Assembly: GCF_036240795.1 (NCBI RefSeq)
Contig: NZ_CP108454.1
Span: forward strand, 2,914,001-2,978,000
DNA length: 64,000 nt
DNA from: Streptomyces sp. NBC_01268
GTDB taxonomy: Bacteria > Actinomycetota > Actinomycetes > Streptomycetales > Streptomycetaceae
Direction of reading: 5' to 3'
The notes beneath the pieces were generated by a model that did no database searches, was not told the DNA's origin, and saw only the letters and a program-made list of their open reading frames with translations. How positions within the stretch are numbered: the first letter of the stretch is position 1; each line of letters starts with the position of its first letter. Shown here in pieces: positions 35,836-44,082 of the stretch. The position numbers and the translations under genes are program-made.

Positions 35836-37872
35836 TCACGCCCCCGGCCGCTCACAGGACGGGGTCGTGCCGCGGGTGTCGCGGAGGTCGGCGCGCTGGC
35901 GGGCCAGGACGTCGCGGGTGCGCTGGAGGCGCAGCGCGAGTTGGACCTCCAGGACGTGGCCGGGTTTCTGCCACTCCGCGCCGAGGAGTTCGCCGATCCG
36001 TTCCAGGCGGCGCGAGACGGTGTTGGGGTGCACGTGCAGTGCCTCGGCCGCGTTGGTGGGGCTGCCTCCGGAGGCGAAGTACGCCTCCAGGGTGCGGGTC
36101 AGATCGGTGAACCGTTCGGCGTCGTAGTCGAGCACGGGCCCGATCGCCGACTCGATGAACCCGTCCACGTCGTGGTCGTCCGAGAGCAGCAGCCCGAGGA
36201 ACCCCAGGTCCTGCACGGACGCCGCCGCACCCGAACCGCCCAGTGCGCCCATCGCGTCCAGGCAGCGCATGGCCTCCAGATAGAGCCGGCTCACGCTGTC
36301 CGGGCTCCAGCCGGGACCGGCCGCGCCCACCGAGACGGGGTGGCCGAGCAGCGGGGAGAGTTCGCCCGAGACGGCCTTCGCGGCGGCCGAGGCGTCCACG
36401 CCGGGCAGCAGCAGCACGATCGCACCGCCGTGCACGGTCTTCAGGCCGGACATGCGGTACGCGTACGAGGAGGCCCACACGACCGCGCGCCCCTGCTCGC
36501 CGCCCTCCGGGCGGGCCACCACGACGACGTGCGGCTTGCGCAGGTCGAGGCCGAGACGGCGGGCGCGCTGGGCGATCTGCTGCGGGGCGTGCTGCGGCTC
36601 GGAGAGCAGGTCGTCGAGGAGTTCGTCGCGGACGGGGCCCTCGGCGACGGCGGTGGAGCGCTGCATCAGGAGCAGGAACGCGACGGACTGGGCGGCGAGT
36701 TCGAGGAGTCGTTCGTCCTCGCCGGTGAGCGGGGTGGCGGCGCGGACGACGAGGACGCCGAGGTCCTCGGAGCCGGCGAGGACCGGTGCGACCCAGGTCT
36801 GGTCGCCGGCGCCGTCGAGGTGGCCGCGGTCCCCGGGCGGTCCCGGCGGTCCCGGTTCGCCCGCGGTGAGGACGGGGCGGCGGCCCGCGTGGGCGTCGAG
36901 CGACGCCTTGGCGACGGCGTCCTCGTCGAGGCCGGGCAGCTCCCCGGCCTGGACGAGGGTGCGCCCTCCGGGGTCGCGGACGAGGACCGCCCCGTCGAGG
37001 GCGTCACCGGCGGCGGTGGCGACGTTGCGCAGGTCGCCACCGGCCAGGATCAGGTTCATGATGCGGCTGTGCGCCTCGCCGATGTAGCGCATGCGGGTGA
37101 GGCGGGTGCGGGCGCGGGAGCTGTCCCGTTCGAGCTCGGTGACCTCGGCCCTGGTCTGGTCGAGGAGCCCGGACTTCTCGGTGGCGACGGCGGCGAGGTC
37201 GGCGAGCGCGGCGACGAGGGCGATCTCGTCGGCCGTGTACCGGCGGGTGCTGCGGTCGGCCCCGTAGAGCACGCCGAGGGTGGAGTCGCCGGTGCGCAGC
37301 GGCACGGCGAGGACGCCCCGGAGGCCTTCGGCCCGTACGAGGTCGTCTATGGCGGCGGAGTGCGCGAAACGCGGGTCGGCGAGGTAGTCCTCGGTCCAGG
37401 CGGGCTCGCCGAGCGCGTGCACCAGGCCGCCGAGTCCGTCCCCTTCGAAGAGGGTGGGACAGCCGGCCGGGTCGAGTGCGGTGAGGGCGCCTTCGGCGCT
37501 GTGCAGGAGGCGGCCGCCGTGCGGACCGCGCAGGGTGACGCAGGCCAGGTCGAGGCCGAGGACGCGCTTGGCGCGGCGGGTGACGACCCGCAGCAGGCCG
37601 TCCAGGTCGTACGGGAGGGTCAGGTCCCGCGTGGTGTCGAGGAGGGCGGCGAGTCCTTCCTCGCGCTGCTCGCGGCGGGCGAGGGAGCAGCTGACGCCGG
37701 TGGCGAGGTGAACGGCCTTTTCCAGGGCGCGGAGTTCACTCTCGGGGAGGCCTGCCACCCTTGCCTGGTCGAGCAGTTCGGCGAACCGGCCCGGTGGGGC
37801 CTGTCGGGCCAGCAGCTCCAGGACGGTGAGCGCGTCGGCGCCCCCGCCTCCGTCCGCGCTGTCGTAGGACAT
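35836..37872 (-). CDS. PucR-family transcriptional regulator with GAF domain (678 aa)
   Basis: Layout: short helical N terminus, GAF domain (about 80-225; LLDTTRDLTLPYDLDGLLRV, then GLRGVLAVPLRTGDSTLGVL), a coiled-coil-like linker (EVTELERDSSRARTRL), a second ligand-binding-like region (about 285-430) and a C-terminal PucR HTH (about 600-655; LEAYFASGGSPTNAAEALHV, then HPNTVSRRLERIGELLG). Such proteins regulate catabolic or efflux genes in response to small molecules sensed by the GAF domain. No obvious target operon adjoins it. Its promoter should lie in 37873-38054. Confidence 0.92.
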   Translation of the reverse strand: MSYDSADGGGGADALTVLELLARQAPPGRFAELLDQARVAGLPESELRALEKAVHLATGVSCSLARREQREEGLAALLDTTRDLTLPYDLDGLLRVVTRRAKRVLGLDLACVTLRGPHGGRLLHSAEGALTALDPAGCPTLFEGDGLGGLVHALGEPAWTEDYLADPRFAHSAAIDDLVRAEGLRGVLAVPLRTGDSTLGVLYGADRSTRRYTADEIALVAALADLAAVATEKSGLLDQTRAEVTELERDSSRARTRLTRMRYIGEAHSRIMNLILAGGDLRNVATAAGDALDGAVLVRDPGGRTLVQAGELPGLDEDAVAKASLDAHAGRRPVLTAGEPGPPGPPGDRGHLDGAGDQTWVAPVLAGSEDLGVLVVRAATPLTGEDERLLELAAQSVAFLLLMQRSTAVAEGPVRDELLDDLLSEPQHAPQQIAQRARRLGLDLRKPHVVVVARPEGGEQGRAVVWASSYAYRMSGLKTVHGGAIVLLLPGVDASAAAKAVSGELSPLLGHPVSVGAAGPGWSPDSVSRLYLEAMRCLDAMGALGGSGAAASVQDLGFLGLLLSDDHDVDGFIESAIGPVLDYDAERFTDLTRTLEAYFASGGSPTNAAEALHVHPNTVSRRLERIGELLGAEWQKPGHVLEVQLALRLQRTRDVLARQRADLRDTRGTTPSCERPGA

Positions 37873-38054
37873 GCCTCAACTCCCTCCGCTGGCCGAAAGT
37901 AATTCGGTCGTCGACGTCGGTCAACGGTGAGATCGACCACTTCATTCCCCTTTGGGTCCGACAGCACGTCACAGGCCTGCCGGACGCCTGTCGGACGTCT
38001 GCCCGACTCCGTCGGAGTGCCGCCGGACGCCCGTCGGACTCCACCGGAAGCCCG

Positions 38055-38942
38055 TCAGGCCAGGCTCGCCGCCATGCCGGCCACGGCCGCAACGGGCCGC
38101 AGCCACAGGCCGCTCGCCTGGGTCGGGACGCGGGGCAGCCCGGCGTCCCGCACGGTCAGCACGGAGCGGTGCAGCCGGCGGAGCCGCGCCGAGGGCTCCC
38201 GGCCGCCGTCCCGCTGGAGGCCGACGCAGAGTCGGCGGTAGGCCTCCAGGGCGTCGTCGGCGCGCCCGGAGCGCAGCAGGGCGACCATGAACTGGCCGTG
38301 CAGCGACTCGTTGACGGGGTGCCGGGCGGCGAGGACGGCGAGTTCGGGGACCATCTCGACGTGCCGGCCGAGCCCGAGCTGCGCCTCGACCCACTGGTCG
38401 AGCACGCTGAGCCGGGAGGCTTCGAGCCGCTCGGTCTCCGCGCGGAGCCGGGGGCCCGCGTCGACGCCCGCGTACGGTTCGCCGCGCCACAGGGCGAGGG
38501 CTTCGCCGAGGCGGAGCGCGGCGCGCGGGAGGTCACCGGCCTCCATGGCGCGGTATCCGGCTCCTGCCGCGCGCTCGAACTGCCAGACGTCGTGGGAGCC
38601 GCCGCCGGTGTCGAGGCGGTAGCCGCCGGACTGCGCGGCGAGGACGGTCTCGGCGGTGCGCCCGTCGGCGTCCTCGCCCGCCCGGTCGCCGACGGCGGTC
38701 AGGCCCTCCGTGAGCGCGGCGGCGATGAGCGCCCGCAGCCCGAGGACGTGCGAGTGGAGCTCGACCCGGGCGCCGCGCGGCGCGCCGGACGGCCACACCT
38801 CCTCCATGAGGACGGTGACCGGAACGACCTGATCGGCACTGGCGGCGAGCAGGGCGAGCAGTTGTCGTGGCGCGGCGGCGGTCGGGGTGATCGACACCCC
38901 GTTCTCGCGTACCGACAGCCCTCCCAGGATCCGGACGTCCAC
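38055..38942 (-). CDS. SARP-type transcriptional activator with BTAD domain (295 aa)
   Basis: An OmpR-like winged helix (about 1-100; MDVRILGGLSVRENGVSITP, then LLALLAASADQVVPVTVLME) is followed by a bacterial transcriptional activation domain (about 118-260; FERAAGAGYRAMEAGDLPRA, then LHGQFMVALLRSGRADDALE and AYRRLCVGLQRDGGREPSAR). This is the SARP plan of pathway-specific activators of antibiotic clusters. The typical gamma-butyrolactone-type receptor lies directly upstream on the same strand, separated by a 304-bp AT-rich gap. No biosynthetic genes are adjacent, so its target is elsewhere or lost. No TTA codon was seen in it. Confidence 0.92.
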   Translation of the reverse strand: MDVRILGGLSVRENGVSITPTAAAPRQLLALLAASADQVVPVTVLMEEVWPSGAPRGARVELHSHVLGLRALIAAALTEGLTAVGDRAGEDADGRTAETVLAAQSGGYRLDTGGGSHDVWQFERAAGAGYRAMEAGDLPRAALRLGEALALWRGEPYAGVDAGPRLRAETERLEASRLSVLDQWVEAQLGLGRHVEMVPELAVLAARHPVNESLHGQFMVALLRSGRADDALEAYRRLCVGLQRDGGREPSARLRRLHRSVLTVRDAGLPRVPTQASGLWLRPVAAVAGMAASLA

Positions 38943-39246
38943 TTTGCCCCCTCAGCGTCTGTGCACGGGATGACCCTCGATGATTAGAAAAGAGACCGCG
39001 ATGCATGTCAATAAGAAACCGGACGGTATGGAATCGCCGGACCCCGAGGGCGGCGTTTTCGTCCCTTTTCTACCGATCCGCCCTCATCAACGCGACATCA
39101 AGGGCCGACGAAACGTACTCGCGAATCCAGATACTGGACCCACGGGTATGATTTGGGGATCGTTTTCAGGCAGCCGTGCAGGTGTCATCCGGCCAGCATC
39201 TCAAAGAAACCGCCATGGCGGTTTGATTTAACGTGTCGAAGACACC
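38943..39246. other. 304-bp AT-richer intergenic region upstream of the SARP gene
   Basis: Base composition is clearly less GC-rich than in the flanking genes, as expected for a heavily regulated promoter. It contains the perfect palindrome annotated at 39207-39224. A short plus-strand frame at 39001-39231 (starting ATG CAT GTC AAT) exists but shows no coding bias, and I do not call it a gene. Confidence 0.6.
39207..39224. promoter_or_regulatory. Perfect 18-bp palindrome between SARP and receptor genes
   Basis: AAACCGCCATGGCGGTTT is its own reverse complement. It lies 265 bp upstream of the SARP start and 23 bp downstream of the receptor stop. It could be an operator for the receptor, whose known relatives bind palindromes with AAAC-type ends, or, folded as a 7-bp stem with CATG loop, the receptor terminator. 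Confidence 0.6.
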
Positions 39247-39894
39247 CTAGGGGCGCTCGTCCGGCACTCCGAGTGCCCGCGCACCCCGGCCGGGCTCCAG
39301 GTCGAGCATGGTCAGCACGGAGGGGACGACGATGCTGGGCAGGAGATGGTGGTAGAGCGCCGAGGCCCATCGCTCCATCGACGAGCGGTGCCCTTCGAGC
39401 GCGTGCGACATCAGATTCAGCCCCGCGTAGGAGCCGACGACCAGCGGGGCGACCTCCTCGGGATCGGCGTGCGGAAGCAGCTCGCCGCCCTCCTTCGCCG
39501 CGTTGAGCAGCCGCAGGTTGATCTCGGTCCACTCCCGGTAGGGGCCGCTCCGGTTGAGCTCGTGCCCGCCCTGGTCGAGAGTGAGCCGCACACTGCCGCT
39601 CAGCACCCGGTCGCAGGTCAGCCGGTGCGCGAACACCATGCCGACGTCGACGAACTCCTGCACCTTGGAGATCTGCGGCGGTGCCGTGGGCACGACCGAC
39701 ACCTGGGCGTCGATCACCGCGTGCGCGAGGTCTTCCTTGGAGTCGAAGTGGAAGTAGAGCGCACCCTTGGTCACCTGGGCGAGCTGGAGGATGTCGGAGA
39801 GCTTGGCGGCCTCGTAGCCCCGCTCGTCGAAGACGGCGGCGGCCGCTTCCAGGATCGCCTGACGGGTGCGGATCGCCCGATCCTGCTTCGCCAT
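39247..39894 (-). CDS. Gamma-butyrolactone receptor-like TetR regulator (215 aa)
   Basis: MAKQDRAIRTRQAILEAAAA, then VFDERGYEAAKLSDILQLAQ and VTKGALYFHFDSKEDLAHAV is the characteristic N terminus of the ArpA/ScbR receptor family. Length (215) and the downstream sequence (VSVVPTAPPQISKVQEFVDV) match. These homodimeric repressors bind palindromic ARE sites until a gamma-butyrolactone or antibiotic-like ligand releases them. No butenolide/butyrolactone synthase (AfsA type) gene is in the window, so it may be a pseudo-receptor or respond to a signal made elsewhere. The start at 39894 was chosen by homology; the frame is open further upstream. It lies upstream of a SARP activator, the usual pair. 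Confidence 0.92.
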   Translation of the reverse strand: MAKQDRAIRTRQAILEAAAAVFDERGYEAAKLSDILQLAQVTKGALYFHFDSKEDLAHAVIDAQVSVVPTAPPQISKVQEFVDVGMVFAHRLTCDRVLSGSVRLTLDQGGHELNRSGPYREWTEINLRLLNAAKEGGELLPHADPEEVAPLVVGSYAGLNLMSHALEGHRSSMERWASALYHHLLPSIVVPSVLTMLDLEPGRGARALGVPDERP

Positions 39895-39943
39895 GGGAGT
39901 CACGTCCCTCTCATCGCCCGAACCGGCATCCCGGTGGCCCGAG

Positions 39944-39969
39944 AAAACAAACCTGGGGGTACCAATTTT
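39944..39969. promoter_or_regulatory. Possible autoregulatory operator upstream of the receptor gene
   Basis: The segment AAAACAAACCTGGGGG followed by TACCAATTTT forms an imperfect palindrome 50 bp upstream of the receptor start, resembling one half of an ARE (AxAxACxxAC). The rest of 39895-40205 (311 bp) shows no gene; a second AT-rich element, AAAACAGACCTTTCGGTCCG, lies at about 40150-40170. Confidence 0.35.
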
Positions 39970-40205
39970 CCGGCAGCAGGAAGATACCCGAAGCCTTGTT
40001 CGCAGTGAACCCAACCATCTCACGTATTGGACAGAAGCCGCTCCCACCTGCGAGGACGCCCGCACGGGCGGGGCACAGAACGTCAGGTCGCCCCAATCCC
40101 CGCACCGCCGCGCGCCCCTGACGCCCTTTCACCGTCACTCAGGGCGACGAAAAAACAGACCTTTCGGTCCGCGATCGACGGGTGGCATCGGCCGACGGCC
40201 TCGCC

Positions 40206-40676
40206 TCAGCCGATGACGGCGGACCCGGTGAGCAGTCCGAAGGACCCGAGCACGAACAGCGTGCGCACCCGGTGGAAACCGTTCCAGCGCTTCTCGAAGG
40301 CCGCCCGCACGTCACCCGCCGGCTCACCGCCCGACCCGGAGGCCGCCAAGGCGGAGTTGAGCGGGATGTTGCCGCCGACGGTGACCAGGTGGTTGGCCAC
40401 GGCACACACGGCTCCGGCCAGGACCAGCCACTTCTGGGTGTCGGTCCGCCCGTCGACGGGGACGAACAGGGCGGCCGCGGGGAAGACCGCGACCCCCAGG
40501 AAGACGAGGAGGAACACCGGCCGCGGCACGTACTCGTTGATCCGCCGCATGGCCCGGACGAACTCCTCGTCGGGGAGCCGGGCGAGGGCGGGCATGACGC
40601 CGGTCTGGAAGATCAGCATGAATCCGGCGTAGAGCCCGGTGGAGACGACGGCGAGGGCGAGCATCAGGGCGGCCAT
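40206..40676 (-). CDS. DUF1772 (anthrone oxygenase-like) membrane protein (156 aa)
   Basis: Four hydrophobic helices with the family pattern: LALAVVSTGLYAGFMLIFQT at the N terminus, VMPALARLPDEEFVRAMRRI after helix 1, NHLVTVGGNIPLN between helices 3 and 4, and WNGFHRVRTLFVLGSFGLL at the end. DUF1772 proteins include anthrone oxygenase accessory proteins of aromatic polyketide pathways, but most have no known role. ATG at 40676 was chosen because the first helix starts there; the longer frame adds non-hydrophobic residues. It is oriented like the receptor and lipoprotein genes. Confidence 0.88.
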   Translation of the reverse strand: MAALMLALAVVSTGLYAGFMLIFQTGVMPALARLPDEEFVRAMRRINEYVPRPVFLLVFLGVAVFPAAALFVPVDGRTDTQKWLVLAGAVCAVANHLVTVGGNIPLNSALAASGSGGEPAGDVRAAFEKRWNGFHRVRTLFVLGSFGLLTGSAVIG

Positions 40677-40763
40677 GGGGCCATGATGGCGGACCGGCAG
40701 GGGGTACGGGAGGTGCGGGAGGGCGCAGAGTACACCCCCTGCGCCTCCCGCCACCACCCGGGA

Positions 40764-42272
40764 TCAGCGGGCGTACGGATCCCCGCCCTCGGTCCCGCCC
40801 TCGGTCCCCTTCTCGTCCCCGCCCCGGGATCCGGCTCCCAGCGAGTCCGCCTGACGGATCGCCCGGGCGAGCTCCTGTACGGACGCCGAACGGGCCCGCT
40901 CGGCGAGCGCTTCCGCGCGGGAGGCGAGCCGCGGGAGGGCGGGAGCGCCCGGCAGCCGGCCACCGCGCAGCCGGTCGGCGAAGTAGGCGGCGATCGCGGT
41001 CAGTTGCAGGCTGTCGTGCCCGGCCCCCCACAGGGGTGCGGTGAGAGCGGCGGAGTCCACCGCGCCGGAGCGCTCGTGCGGGGCGCGGGTGACGGGGTCG
41101 AGCCAGCGGACGGTGGCGGTGGCGACCCGCCCGCTCCTCCCGGGCCTGAGCCTGACCGAGTACAGCGCGGTGACGGTGTGCCCGGCGCCGATCTCGCCGC
41201 CGTCGACGCGGTCGTCGCGGAAGTCCTCGTCGGCGACCTTGCGGTCGTCGTAGCCGACGAGCCGGAAGCTCTCGACGGTCTTCGGGTCGAAGGCGACCTG
41301 CGCCTTGGCGTCGCGGGCGCGCAGCTCGATGTGGCCGGGGAGCTGGTCGACGAAGACCTTGCGGGCCTGCTCGGGGGTGGCGACGTACGTGGTGTGCCCG
41401 TCCCCCTTGTCGGCGAGCCGCTCCATGAACGCGTCCCCGTACTCGCTCCCCACGCCGACCCCGAACAGGGTGATCCCGTGCTCCCGGCGCTCCTCGTCGA
41501 TCCGCTCCAGGATCCCGTCGGCGTCGGTGTCACCGGTGTTGGCGAGGGCGTCGGAGAGCAGCACCACCCGGTTGGTGGCGCCCTTGCGGTGTCCTTCGAC
41601 GGCGACGTCGTACCCGGTGCGGACACCGGCCTCGACGTTGGTCGAGGAGGACGTCTCCAGGGAGTCGACGGCCTCGCGGATGCGCTCGCGCGCGCCGCCG
41701 ACCCGGGTCATGGGCAGCTCGGTCTCCGCCTCCGCGCTGAAGGTGACGAGGGCGATCGCGTCGTCGTCCCGGAGCCGGCCGACGAGCAGCCCGAGCGACT
41801 CCTTGACCAGGTCGAGCCGGCCGGGCTCGTCCATGGAGCCGGAGACGTCGACGACGAACGTGAGGGCGGCGGGAGGGCGTTCGACGTCACTCGCGCGGGT
41901 GGCGAGGCCGACACGGACGAGTGACCACCCGTCGGCGTCGGAGCGGGCACCGTCGAGGGTGACGCTGAAGCCGTTGTCCTTGGGGCGCGGGTAGTCGGGC
42001 CGGAAGCTGTTGACGAACTCCTCGGGCCGTACGCCCTTCGGTTCGGGCAGCCGTCCCTCGCCGAGCGTGCGGCGGGCGTAGCCGTAGGAGGCGGTGTCCA
42101 CGTCGAGCGCGAAGGTGGAGAGCCCTGGCGCGGGTGCGGCACGGTCGGGCACGGGACGGTCGGGCGCGGCGTTGTCGCCCCGCGCGTGCGTGGTGCCGCC
42201 GTCCGACCCTCCGGAGCACCCGGCGAGCAGCAACACCCCGGCGAGCGCCCCTGCTGCGATTCTCCGCCTCAT
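40764..42272 (-). CDS. VWA-domain lipoprotein, YfbK-like (502 aa)
   Basis: The lipoprotein signal MRRRIAAGALAGVLLLAGCS places the lipidated cysteine at 19. The vWF-type N-terminal segment FALDVDTASYGYARRTL and DNGFSVTLDGARSDADGWSL precede a von Willebrand A domain whose MIDAS motif DVSGS lies at 142-146, followed by a C-terminal beta region typical of YfbK relatives. The protein should sit outside the membrane and bind metal-dependent partners; its partner is unknown. The start at 42272 is favoured because GGGGGAG lies at -13 to -7; ATGs at 42278 and 42299 are alternatives. Confidence 0.9.
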   Translation of the reverse strand: MRRRIAAGALAGVLLLAGCSGGSDGGTTHARGDNAAPDRPVPDRAAPAPGLSTFALDVDTASYGYARRTLGEGRLPEPKGVRPEEFVNSFRPDYPRPKDNGFSVTLDGARSDADGWSLVRVGLATRASDVERPPAALTFVVDVSGSMDEPGRLDLVKESLGLLVGRLRDDDAIALVTFSAEAETELPMTRVGGARERIREAVDSLETSSSTNVEAGVRTGYDVAVEGHRKGATNRVVLLSDALANTGDTDADGILERIDEERREHGITLFGVGVGSEYGDAFMERLADKGDGHTTYVATPEQARKVFVDQLPGHIELRARDAKAQVAFDPKTVESFRLVGYDDRKVADEDFRDDRVDGGEIGAGHTVTALYSVRLRPGRSGRVATATVRWLDPVTRAPHERSGAVDSAALTAPLWGAGHDSLQLTAIAAYFADRLRGGRLPGAPALPRLASRAEALAERARSASVQELARAIRQADSLGAGSRGGDEKGTEGGTEGGDPYAR

Positions 42273-42505
42273 GACCATCTCCCCCTCGCATAGCCCCACT
42301 TGGCCGTGGGACGTCCTGTGAATGTGACGTCCGAGCCGGTGCGAAGGAGCAGACGAAGGAGTTGCGGAAGGATCTCAATGCGGCAACGGCGCCTGGGGCA
42401 CACCGCAGTGGCAGGGACTCGCCACCTTTGTCAACAGGGGTTGTCACCGTACGCAGTCACGTGCGTACATGGAGTGGCACACCGAACGGGCGGGGGTGGT
42501 CAGCG

Positions 42506-43216
42506 GTGACAGAGACTGCGGGCTCCGTGATGCTCGCCCGCTCGGCGATGGGCCGGGCCGGTCCCGAGCTCCAGCGTCCTCCCGGGCGCCCGGTCCGCGG
42601 CACCCGCCGGGTCAGCGCGGCGTTGGCAGGCCTGGCCGCCTCGGCCCGGCACGAGCTGCTGACCTTCGACGACCCGGCCGCCTCCGCGTCGCGTGCGATC
42701 CCCGAGCCGTTCCTGGAGCTGGCAGGAGCGTGCATGCGGGCGGCGGCGGAGCGGGCCGGCGAGGTGCGGCGCATCGTCCCGCGCCACGCCCTCCCCCAAC
42801 TCGCGGGCGCCTTGCGCATCCCCGGCCGGGCCAGGGTCACCGACGCGATCCCCTTCAAGATGATCGTCGTCGACCGCACGGTCGCGGCCGTCCCCCTGGA
42901 CCTGGAGCTCCACTACAACGGCCTCCTCCTGATCCGCGACCCCGTCGTCGTCCAGGCCCTGGTCCGCGCCCACCACACCTCCTGGGACGGCGGCCAGGAC
43001 CTCACGGGCCTCACCGCCCCCACCCGCGACCTCCCCCCACAACTCCGCCCCGTCCTCGAAGCCCTCCTTTCCGGCCTCACCGACGAGGCCGCCGCCACCC
43101 GCCTCGGCATGTCCCCCCGCACGTACAGCCGCCGCGTGGGCGAACTGATGGCGGCCCTGGGCACGACGAGCCGCTTCCGCGCGGGGGCGGAAGCGGCTCG
43201 GAGGGGGTGGGTGTGA
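42506..43216 (+). CDS. LuxR-type HTH transcriptional regulator (236 aa)
   Basis: The C-terminal part reads LLSGLTDEAAATRLGMSPRT, then YSRRVGELMAALGTTSRFRA (about 190-230), a LuxR-type HTH. The N-terminal 170 residues resemble the unclassified effector domain of actinobacterial single-component regulators (PLDLELHYNGLLLIRDPVVV near 130). GTG at 42506 was chosen since the protein-like composition begins there; an ATG further upstream (42362) gives an unconvincing N-terminal part. It converges on the ABC permease gene with a terminator in its 3' end. Confidence 0.78.
   Translation: MTETAGSVMLARSAMGRAGPELQRPPGRPVRGTRRVSAALAGLAASARHELLTFDDPAASASRAIPEPFLELAGACMRAAAERAGEVRRIVPRHALPQLAGALRIPGRARVTDAIPFKMIVVDRTVAAVPLDLELHYNGLLLIRDPVVVQALVRAHHTSWDGGQDLTGLTAPTRDLPPQLRPVLEALLSGLTDEAAATRLGMSPRTYSRRVGELMAALGTTSRFRAGAEAARRGWV
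43168..43199 (+). terminator. 13-bp hairpin inside the 3' end of the regulator gene
   Basis: Arms 43168-43180 and 43187-43199 pair perfectly with a 6-nt loop, ending 17 bp before the stop. It may terminate both convergent transcripts while also encoding the last residues of the regulator. Confidence 0.6.
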
Positions 43217-43233
43217 GGGAGGGCCGAGGGCGG

Positions 43234-44082
43234 CTACGACACGATGTCCTTCCGCGCGAACCCGCGGAACGCCAGGGCGAACAGCACCACCGCGTACGTC
43301 ACCGAGATCGCCGTGCCCTTCACCATGCCCGACCACTCCAGTTGGGGCTGGAGCGCGTCCGCCCAGGCGAACTGCCAGTGGGCCGGGAGGAAGGCGCGCC
43401 AGTCGCCGAGGGCGGTGACGGCGTCGAGGACGTTGCCGATGATGGTGAGGCCGACGGCGCCGCCGACCGCGCCCAGGGGGGCGTCGGTGCGGGTGGAGAG
43501 CCAGAAGGCGAGGGCGGCCGTGACCAGTTGGGAGACGTAGACGAAGGCCGTCGCCAGGGCCAGGCGGACGAGGGCGTCGCCGGCGGGGAGGGCGCCGCCG
43601 GTGGGGAGCTTCAGGGGGCCCCAGCCGTAGGCCACCGTGCCGGCGGCGAGGGCCACCAGGGGCAGGAGGAGCATCGCCGCCGCGCTGAAGGCCAGGGCGA
43701 CGGTGAGTTTCGACCAGAGGAGGCGGGCGCGGGGGACGGGGGCCGCCAGGAGGTAGCGGAGGGACGACCAGCCGGCCTCCGACGCGACCGTGTCGCCGCA
43801 GAACAGGGCGACCGGGATGACGAGGAGGAAGCCGGCGGAGACGAAGAGGCAGGTCGCCGCGAAGTTGGCGCCCGAGGCCGTCGCCGTGTCCATCAGGGTG
43901 ATCCGGTTGTTCGCCGAGCCGTCCGGGCCGCCGCCGATCGCGAACGCCGCGATCAGGACGAAGGGCAGGGCGGCCAGGATCAGGGCCATCACCAGCGTGC
44001 GGCGGCGCTTCAACTGCCGCAGGGCCTCCACCCGCAGGGGCAGGGTGCGGCCGGGCGCGTAGCCGAGAGCGGCGGCGGTCAT
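43234..44082 (-). CDS. ABC-2 type transporter permease (282 aa)
   Basis: Six hydrophobic helices (about 30-50, 80-105, 125-160, 165-190, 195-215, 255-272) and the N-terminal LRVEALRQLKRRRTLVMALI loop fit ABC-2 permeases. Its ATG overlaps the stop of the upstream hydrolase-ATPase fusion (ATGA), so both are made together. The permease should provide the membrane channel for the ATPase domain of the fusion. It lacks any ATPase of its own. Substrate is unknown. Confidence 0.88.
   Translation of the reverse strand: MTAAALGYAPGRTLPLRVEALRQLKRRRTLVMALILAALPFVLIAAFAIGGGPDGSANNRITLMDTATASGANFAATCLFVSAGFLLVIPVALFCGDTVASEAGWSSLRYLLAAPVPRARLLWSKLTVALAFSAAAMLLLPLVALAAGTVAYGWGPLKLPTGGALPAGDALVRLALATAFVYVSQLVTAALAFWLSTRTDAPLGAVGGAVGLTIIGNVLDAVTALGDWRAFLPAHWQFAWADALQPQLEWSGMVKGTAISVTYAVVLFALAFRGFARKDIVS

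Noticed and set aside
38980..39231. 83-residue plus-strand frame between SARP and receptor genes
   Set aside because: No third-position GC bias, no recognisable motif, lies in the regulatory gap.
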